Shown here: positions 58,330 through 64,000 of the stretch, piece by piece
How the letters are laid out: each line of letters opens with the position of its first letter
Numbering within the stretch: position 1 is the stretch's first letter
Source of the DNA: a bacterium
Lineage (GTDB): Bacteria > Actinomycetota > Acidimicrobiia > Spongiisociales > UBA5794
Assembly (NCBI GenBank): GCA_024228555.1
Contig: JAAETI010000145.1
Span: forward strand, 27,229-91,228
DNA length: 64,000 bases
Reading direction: 5' to 3'
Made by a program: the position numbers and the translations under genes
The notes under the pieces: model-generated
Databases searched by the model: none
What the model saw: the letters and a program-made list of their open reading frames with translations, nothing else
What the model was told of the DNA's origin: nothing

Positions 58330-59187
58330 ATGTACAAGACGTTCGCTTTCGTCGGCATGTGGGTGATCGCCCGCAGGCTCGGCAGCAGAAGCGTGAAGCT
58401 TCTTTCATTGCTGGTTCTGGCGTTGCTGGCCGGCGGAATAGCTCTCGATGTCGACGCTATCTCGTCGCTATTAGACCGTATCACCGAGGGCATCGAAATC
58501 GCGGACGAACCAATCACGGGCCTCTTCGGAGGGATAACCGTAGGCGGCGAAGCCACCCTTGGTGGCACTTTGGATATCGACCTGGTTGGCGGGTTCACCC
58601 CTGATATCGGTGACGAGTTCGAGGTGTTGCATTGGAGCAGCTTCAGCGGGGCGTTTGGTCACATTGTTGATCTGGCTCCGCACTTCACACCGGACTATCG
58701 CTCAGACGTCTTCGTCCTAGCTGTCGAGGAACCACCTGTGGTCGACTACCTGGACTTCTCTACTTTGGTGGTGGAGTCGTATGAGTACGGGCAGGATGAT
58801 GGCACCGCTGAGGTGCTTGATGACGGGGCCTCGTTGCGTTTGTCCGGTAATGCGTGGAAGAAGGTCGAGTTCCCGACGGTGATTGTCCCGGAGACGGTGT
58901 TGGAGTTTGATTTCCAGTCGTCGTCTGAGGGTGAGATTCACGGGATTGGTTTTGATACTGATAACGGGATGTCGCCTGATCGGACGTTCCAGTTGTTTGG
59001 TTCTCAGACGTGGGGTATCCAGGATTACGCCACTTATGTGGCTCCTGGTGTTGTGCACTACGAGATCCCGGTTGGTCTGTTCTACACCGGTGGCTTTGAC
59101 TATCTCGTGTTCTTGACCGACGACGACAGCAATGCGTCTGCCGAATCCGTGTTCTCAAACATCACTATCGAGGTACCCAGCCTGTAG
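58330..59187 (+). CDS. Chimeric protein: membrane N-terminus joined to C-terminal module of the CotH-type giant protein
   Basis: From ATG 58330 the protein has 285 residues. Residues 1-55 are hydrophobic (MYKTFAFVGMWVIARRLG, LLSLLVLALLAGGIALDVD). From residue 56 (58495) on it matches the large protein at 63514 onward: EIADEP, LDIDLVGGFTP, DIVDLAPHF, then TAEVLDDGASLRLSGNAWKK and GIGFDTDNGMSPDR, ending in IPVGLFYTGGFDYLVFLTDDD. The latter part looks like a beta-sandwich carbohydrate-binding module. The frame is open upstream to 58108 and encodes another helix (LRVAFITASVLLLGVAWASS) but has no ATG/GTG/TTG, so the gene may start at CTG or be a truncated fusion. Confidence 0.55.
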   Translation: MYKTFAFVGMWVIARRLGSRSVKLLSLLVLALLAGGIALDVDAISSLLDRITEGIEIADEPITGLFGGITVGGEATLGGTLDIDLVGGFTPDIGDEFEVLHWSSFSGAFGHIVDLAPHFTPDYRSDVFVLAVEEPPVVDYLDFSTLVVESYEYGQDDGTAEVLDDGASLRLSGNAWKKVEFPTVIVPETVLEFDFQSSSEGEIHGIGFDTDNGMSPDRTFQLFGSQTWGIQDYATYVAPGVVHYEIPVGLFYTGGFDYLVFLTDDDSNASAESVFSNITIEVPSL

Positions 59188-59192
59188 TCGTC

Positions 59193-59231
59193 AGACGCGG
59201 TGCCTTCGCCTTTGGCGAGGGCACCGCGTCT
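59193..59231 (+). terminator. Strong hairpin after the chimeric gene
   Basis: AGACGCGGTGCCTTCGCC-TTT-GGCGAGGGCACCGCGTCT: an 18-bp stem with one G-T pair and a 3-nt loop, 5 bp after the stop at 59187. Likely terminator. Confidence 0.75.
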
Positions 59232-59382
59232 CGATTGTCATGACTCCGTGCTGTGCACGCTCACCATGTGGCAGTGACTTCGAGATTGATCCGGAAACCA
59301 GCCATTGTTGAGCCATGACCATGGACAGGGCACGAAACCTGGCCCTACGCTCGCCACAGGGTGTCTGTGGAGGGTGGATTTG

Positions 59383-62300
59383 ATGGGATCTCGTCTACGT
59401 CGTGCTGTCTTGGTCTTTGCGCTCGTCCTCACGGGGCTGCCGACGATCGCCGGAGCTGACTCCGGTACCTTGGTTATTACTGAATTCATGGCGTCCAACG
59501 ACACGACGCTCATGGATGGGACTGGGGATTTCCCCGATTGGGTAGAGATCCACAACCCGGGCGGGAGTGCCGTCGATCTCGGCGGATGGGCGCTCACCGA
59601 TGATGATGCGAATCTCGCCAAATACGTGTTTCCGTCGGTCACGCTCGATCCTGGCGCCTATCTCGTCGTGTTTGCGTCGACTCCGGCGACGACGCCGCCA
59701 CCCGGTGAACTTCACACAGGTTTTGGTCTCAGCGCCGGTGGCGAATACCTCGGCCTTGTCGAATCGGATGGCGTGACCATTGCTTCGCAGTATGCGCCGG
59801 AGTATCCAGCGCAGAGCACCGACGTCTCGTTCGGGATCTCGTCGGCGGGCGGCCTTGCGTACTTCACGAGCCCAACTCCAGGTGCACCGAATGGGGTAGG
59901 TCAGGGTCTTCCTGTGGCGCCGCCCACCTTCTCCACGGAGCGAGGTTTCCACGACACTGCATTTGATCTTGTCCTCACCGATGCGACCCCGGACTCGACC
60001 ATCTTCTACACCACCGACGGATCCGAACCGACCGCGTCGTCCACCGAATACATCGCGCCGATCCCCGTGACCACCACCACAACGGTGCGGGCGGTGGCAC
60101 TCCGAGACGGTTGGGTCGACTCGTCCATCGAGACTCACACCTACATCTTTGTCGCCGATGTTCTCAATCAGCCGGCGGTAGTCGCCGGTTACCCCAACAA
60201 TTTCTATTCGGTTGGCTATGGGTCGCCGGTGCAGCACGACAATGAGATGGATCCTGCCGTGGTGGTGGCATACGGCTCGGAGATGACTGCTGCGATGACG
60301 GCGATCCCGACTATCTCGATCGTTGCCGACCCGGGTGAGATCTTTGGCGACACCGGTTTCTACGATGGCGAGGATGTCATCAAGATGGCCTCGATCGAGG
60401 TGCTCTATCAGTCTGATCCGGCGGCGAACCATCAGGCGGAGACGGGCATTGAGTCGCATTCGCACGACCGGTTGAAGCGATCGCTGCGGCTCACGTTCAA
60501 GACGGAATACGGTGACACCTTCTTCGATACCGATCTGTTCGAGAACGCCCCGCTCAACGGTGATACAGCTACGGATTACATCAAACGCTTTGTCCTGCGG
60601 GGCGGCAACAACCGTGCCTGGTCCCGGGTCTGGAATCCTGATGACACCACTTTCACCGAAGACGAGTTTTGGCGGTCGACTCAGCTGGCGCTGTCGGGCG
60701 ATGGTTCGCGAGGGGTCTTCGCTCACCTCTACATAAACGGCATCTATTGGGGGCTCTACAACCCGGTGGAGCGACCGGACGAGCACTTCACCTCGGAGTA
60801 TCTCGGCGGCGACAATGACGACTGGTTCTTCCTGAATCATGGTGGTGCCACTGATGGCGACTCGAGCCGCTATCAGTACCTCAAGAACACCCTCGTCGAT
60901 CAGGATCTAGCGGATCCCGCCAAGTACACGGAGATTCAGGAATACCTGGATATCGATCACTTCACCGACTACCTGTTGTCCTCGTGGTATCAGGGGGTCA
61001 GCGACTGGCCACAGAACAACTGGTACTACGGGAACCGCACAGATTCCTCGTCCTTGGGGTCCACCCCCGGGCGGTTCTACGCCTGGGACGGCGAATGGTC
61101 GTGGGATTCGGTCAACGGGTTCCCGACACCGCCGAATGGTCCCTGGGTGCACCCTCTGTTCCAAGACGGGGAAGACGGTGATGGCTACCTCATCGCTGAG
61201 CTGTGGCATGCGCTCAGAGCCAACAACGAGTTCATGGACCGGTTTGTGGATCGCGTCCAAGCAGTTGTCTCTGCAGGTGGGGCACTGTCCGACGCCGAAG
61301 CGCTTGCCAGGTGGCAGACGCTCAATGATGCGATTTCGGTTGCTGTTGTTGGCGAGTCCGCCCGCTGGGGTGACTCTCTGGACGATGGCACCACCCGAAC
61401 CCGTAACCTGGAGTGGCAGGAGCAGGTGAATGATATCGCCGACATCCTCGACGGAAGTGCGGCCATGCTCATTTCGGCCCTGCGAGCTGAAGGTTTCTTC
61501 CCTGCATTTGACGCTCCCGTGTTCAGTCAGAACGGCGGCACGATCGACCCTGGTTTCGATCTCGAGATCTCAAATCCGGACGGCTCGGGCAACGTCTATT
61601 ACACAACCGACGGCTCGGACCCCCGTGGTGCCGGGGGAGGCGTCGGCGCCACGGCCACCGAATACGTCACACCGATCGATCTGACTGCTACGACCACGGT
61701 CAATGCTCGGGTCGAAGATGGTGGTGAATGGAGCGCTCTGTCGTCGGCGCAGTTCGTGGTGGCGTCACCGTTGCGTATCTCCGAGATGCACTATCACGCG
61801 CTCGACCCAACCGCTGACGAAATCACCGCGGGCTATCTCGACTCCGATCAGTTCGACTTCATCGAGGTCCTCAACACCGGGCCGGCCCCTGTCGACCTTG
61901 CTGGGTTTGCTTTCACCTCAGGTATTGACTTCACGTTCCCGGCGATGACGCTCAATCCCGGTGACTACGCGACGGCGGTGCACAATCAGGCTGCCTTCGA
62001 GTCTCGCAATGGAACTGGCATCAACATCGCCGGTGTCTACTCCGGCAAGCTCTCCAACGGTGGCGAGGACGTCACGCTCGTCGACGAGTTCGGGGTGACG
62101 ATCCATGACTACACCTATGACGACAAAGACCCGTGGCCGGAGACCCCGGACGGTGACGGACCATCGCTAGAGATTGTCGACACGGAGGGGAACTACAGCG
62201 CCCCGACGAATTGGCAAGCCAGCGTCTACGCCGGAGGCTCACCTGGTGGTGCACCTTTGGTCGATGTCACTGCGCCGGTCATTGTTCTGGTGGGTGCGAA

Positions 62301-64000
62301 TCCTCAGACTATCGCCCAGGGTGCCCCCTATCTCGAGCTGGGGGCCACGGCGCAAGATGATGCCGACGGTGACATCTCATCTCTTGTCATGATCGATGCA
62401 TCCACCGTTGATACAGGCATCGGCGGACAATACGACGTCACCTACAACGTTTCGGATTCGTCGGGCAACCCGGCGGCCGAGGTCTCCCGCACGGTCGATG
62501 TTGTCGCCGTGGGACCATTCTTTGAATACTTCGTTGATCAGTCTGTGGCTACCGGGTATCAGTGGGCGGACGGCGTCCCGGTAGATCTGACCGTGCAAAC
62601 TCCCGACGGTGGCGGCGGGTGGAACCCGGCCTATCACTCGGATACCGCTGCATCTGCCATCGTGAGTCCAGGCCAGACGCGCGTTGAGTTTGATGTTGCC
62701 GGCGTGGGGGTGACCCCCGGCGACTTGATCACCCTGTCGGGCGACGCCGTTACCAAAGAGCTTGTGGTGTCTGCTCTCGAGATCTCCGATGTCAACGACT
62801 CGGCAGACACGGTTGCAGGCCTTGCTGAGGCCGAGATCGACGTGCGTGTCTCTATCTCCGACGGTCCGGGTTCGCAGCGCCAAGAAATCACTGACTCCGG
62901 TGGTGCATTCACCGCAGACTTCTCGGTGGTCGGAGACCAGAGCTTCGAACAGAACACCTACGACATCACCAGCGACTCTGCGGGTGAAGTCGCAACCGAC
63001 GACGATGACGGTGACCGCACCATCCGCAGCTTTGAGCGGCGACCACCTGCAGGCTGCACGATTGCGTGGGATGTCGACGCAGACGGTGATTGGAGCGATT
63101 CAGCGAACTGGTTGCCGCAGCGGGTGCCGGACGTAAGCGACGATGTCTGCATCGACCGTTCTGGTGCGGATCCGACGGTTTCGGTGGACGGCGTGTTCGA
63201 GGTGAACAGCCTGGTGTCGAATGAGGCCGTGTCGATGCTCGGCAGCACGGATTCGCTCACGATCAACGGACCGTCGGTACTCAACGATGACTTCGTTACG
63301 TCCGGTCTGCTCACAGCCGCCGACTTGACCATCAACGGGTCGACCGTGTGGTCGGCCGGTAGTTGGACCGGCAACTTCGTCAACAGTGGCTCGTTGGAGT
63401 TTGGCGTCGGTGACTTGGACGGCACGTTCAACAACACCGGGACGCTCCGTGTCGGAGTGGTATCGAGCCTCAACGTGTCGGGCAATTTCACGAACTCGGG
63501 CACCGCGTATGTCGAGATTGCCGATGAGCCGAGCACAGCGTTGTTCGGGCAGGTGAATATCGGCGGTATGGCGGTTCTTGACGGCACGTTGGATATCGAG
63601 CTGGTTGGTGGGTTTGTGCCTGCGGACGGGTCGGAGTTCGACGTGTTCACCTGGGGCAGTTACAGCGGCAGCTTCACCGATATCGTTGATCTTGCCCCGC
63701 ATTTCTCCGCAGCCGACTACCTCGCCAACGCACTTCGTCTCACTGCGAGCGTGCCCGTAGATGTCATCGACTTCTCCGCTCTGACGTTGACCTCCTATGA
63801 GAACGGTCAGGACGCTGGCACTGCTGAGGTGCTCGATGGTGGGGCGACGTTGCGTTTGGCCGGTAATGCGTGGAAGAAGGTGTCTTTGCCGACCACGGTT
63901 GAGGCTGACACGATTCTGGCGTTTGATTTCTCGTCGTCGTCACAGGGTGAGATTCAGGGGATTGGTTTTGATACTGATAACGGGATGTCGCCTGATCGGA
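59383..64000 (+). CDS. Large secreted CotH-kinase / lamin-tail-domain protein, incomplete at the window edge
   Basis: The frame from ATG 59383 (GGAGGG 8 nt upstream) is open to the edge: 1,539 residues and more. Order: signal peptide (RRAVLVFALVLTGLPTIAGA), lamin-tail domain (VITEFMASNDT, WVEIHNPGGSAVDLGGW), Fn3/CHB_HEX_C-like module (IFYTTDGSEPT), CotH kinase domain around residues 290-640 (LRLTFKTEYGD, FVLRGGNNRAW, YINGIYWGLYNPVERPDEHF, FYAWDGEWSWD), a second FYTTDG-like module (VYYTTDGSDP), a second lamin-tail domain (FIEVLNTGPAPVDLAGF), an Ig-like HYR/DUF5011 module, a repeat-rich beta region and the start of the module shared with 58495-59187. Probably cell-surface; CotH homologues phosphorylate proteins. 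Confidence 0.85.
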   Translation, partial: MGSRLRRAVLVFALVLTGLPTIAGADSGTLVITEFMASNDTTLMDGTGDFPDWVEIHNPGGSAVDLGGWALTDDDANLAKYVFPSVTLDPGAYLVVFASTPATTPPPGELHTGFGLSAGGEYLGLVESDGVTIASQYAPEYPAQSTDVSFGISSAGGLAYFTSPTPGAPNGVGQGLPVAPPTFSTERGFHDTAFDLVLTDATPDSTIFYTTDGSEPTASSTEYIAPIPVTTTTTVRAVALRDGWVDSSIETHTYIFVADVLNQPAVVAGYPNNFYSVGYGSPVQHDNEMDPAVVVAYGSEMTAAMTAIPTISIVADPGEIFGDTGFYDGEDVIKMASIEVLYQSDPAANHQAETGIESHSHDRLKRSLRLTFKTEYGDTFFDTDLFENAPLNGDTATDYIKRFVLRGGNNRAWSRVWNPDDTTFTEDEFWRSTQLALSGDGSRGVFAHLYINGIYWGLYNPVERPDEHFTSEYLGGDNDDWFFLNHGGATDGDSSRYQYLKNTLVDQDLADPAKYTEIQEYLDIDHFTDYLLSSWYQGVSDWPQNNWYYGNRTDSSSLGSTPGRFYAWDGEWSWDSVNGFPTPPNGPWVHPLFQDGEDGDGYLIAELWHALRANNEFMDRFVDRVQAVVSAGGALSDAEALARWQTLNDAISVAVVGESARWGDSLDDGTTRTRNLEWQEQVNDIADILDGSAAMLISALRAEGFFPAFDAPVFSQNGGTIDPGFDLEISNPDGSGNVYYTTDGSDPRGAGGGVGATATEYVTPIDLTATTTVNARVEDGGEWSALSSAQFVVASPLRISEMHYHALDPTADEITAGYLDSDQFDFIEVLNTGPAPVDLAGFAFTSGIDFTFPAMTLNPGDYATAVHNQAAFESRNGTGINIAGVYSGKLSNGGEDVTLVDEFGVTIHDYTYDDKDPWPETPDGDGPSLEIVDTEGNYSAPTNWQASVYAGGSPGGAPLVDVTAPVIVLVGANPQTIAQGAPYLELGATAQDDADGDISSLVMIDASTVDTGIGGQYDVTYNVSDSSGNPAAEVSRTVDVVAVGPFFEYFVDQSVATGYQWADGVPVDLTVQTPDGGGGWNPAYHSDTAASAIVSPGQTRVEFDVAGVGVTPGDLITLSGDAVTKELVVSALEISDVNDSADTVAGLAEAEIDVRVSISDGPGSQRQEITDSGGAFTADFSVVGDQSFEQNTYDITSDSAGEVATDDDDGDRTIRSFERRPPAGCTIAWDVDADGDWSDSANWLPQRVPDVSDDVCIDRSGADPTVSVDGVFEVNSLVSNEAVSMLGSTDSLTINGPSVLNDDFVTSGLLTAADLTINGSTVWSAGSWTGNFVNSGSLEFGVGDLDGTFNNTGTLRVGVVSSLNVSGNFTNSGTAYVEIADEPSTALFGQVNIGGMAVLDGTLDIELVGGFVPADGSEFDVFTWGSYSGSFTDIVDLAPHFSAADYLANALRLTASVPVDVIDFSALTLTSYENGQDAGTAEVLDGGATLRLAGNAWKKVSLPTTVEADTILAFDFSSSSQGEIQGIGFDTDNGMSPDR

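Noticed and set aside
58108..58480. VanZ-like domain upstream of the chimeric gene
   Set aside because: Hydrophobic helices and a Ser-Ser motif recall VanZ, but the diagnostic DExxQ region is not present; left as unassigned membrane segment.
59395..60840. Long antisense open frame (481 codons) on the minus strand
   Set aside because: It is Arg/His/Val-rich with no domain and lies opposite the CotH domain of a clearly coding frame; it is a by-product of GC-rich codon use.

Overview
This window looks like chromosomal DNA of a GC-rich actinobacterium, most plausibly of the class Acidimicrobiia (inference). The reasons are a mycothiol glycosyltransferase (MshA), a Septum_form lipoprotein, an RsiG-like protein, Rex, frequent GTG/TTG starts, and many genes with a TANNNT -10 element 6-9 nt before the start codon and no ribosome binding site, which suggests leaderless mRNAs. 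No rRNA, tRNA, CRISPR array, prophage or transposase was recognised.

Layout. 1-5257 holds housekeeping and hypothetical genes (LLM oxidoreductase, GATase, channel-like protein, Clp1-type P-loop protein, VOC protein) and the relic of a sensor kinase. 5258-5636 is a gene-poor stretch with a cluster of DnaA-box-like sites. 5637-10426 is a minus-strand run: M23 hydrolase, RsiG-like protein (probable CTG start), asparaginase, acyltransferase, MshA. 10485-15617 carries CrcB, a MoaD domain fused to a membrane protein, a PAS-LuxR regulator, an HMG-CoA lyase and an ABC exporter. 15862-21832 is an oligopeptide/dipeptide ABC system whose binding protein has its domain order circularly permuted. 21869-25020 has a SAM hydroxide adenosyltransferase, a 28-residue membrane protein, a glutaredoxin-like protein, Rex and a Cys/Met-metabolism PLP enzyme.

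25130-34114 is a respiratory locus: a minus-strand menaquinol:cytochrome c reductase operon (membrane protein, 2[4Fe-4S] ferredoxin, split cytochrome b, Rieske, diheme cytochrome c, membrane protein) divergent from a CcoN-CcoO fusion and a cytochrome c. The CcoN half aligns throughout with cbb3 oxidase subunit I, but every canonical heme and CuB ligand is replaced. A repeated short helical motif occurs twice in cytochrome b subunit IV and twice in the cytochrome c, suggesting a common partner. After a MaoC hydratase, a geranylgeranyl-reductase-type flavoprotein and a decayed marC gene comes a complete 14-gene nuo operon (36357-51122). Reducing power would flow from NADH through complex I to menaquinone, then through the bc complex to c-type cytochromes; the terminal acceptor of the CcoNO-like complex is unclear.

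51177-58093 holds envelope genes (bactofilin-like membrane protein, coiled-coil protein, OmpA/BON protein, two lipoproteins), ThiI and a phosphodiesterase-like protein. 58330-64000 holds a chimeric gene and, reading off the right edge, a very large secreted CotH-kinase/lamin-tail protein (at least 1,539 residues). The chimera carries a second copy of the large protein's C-terminal module.
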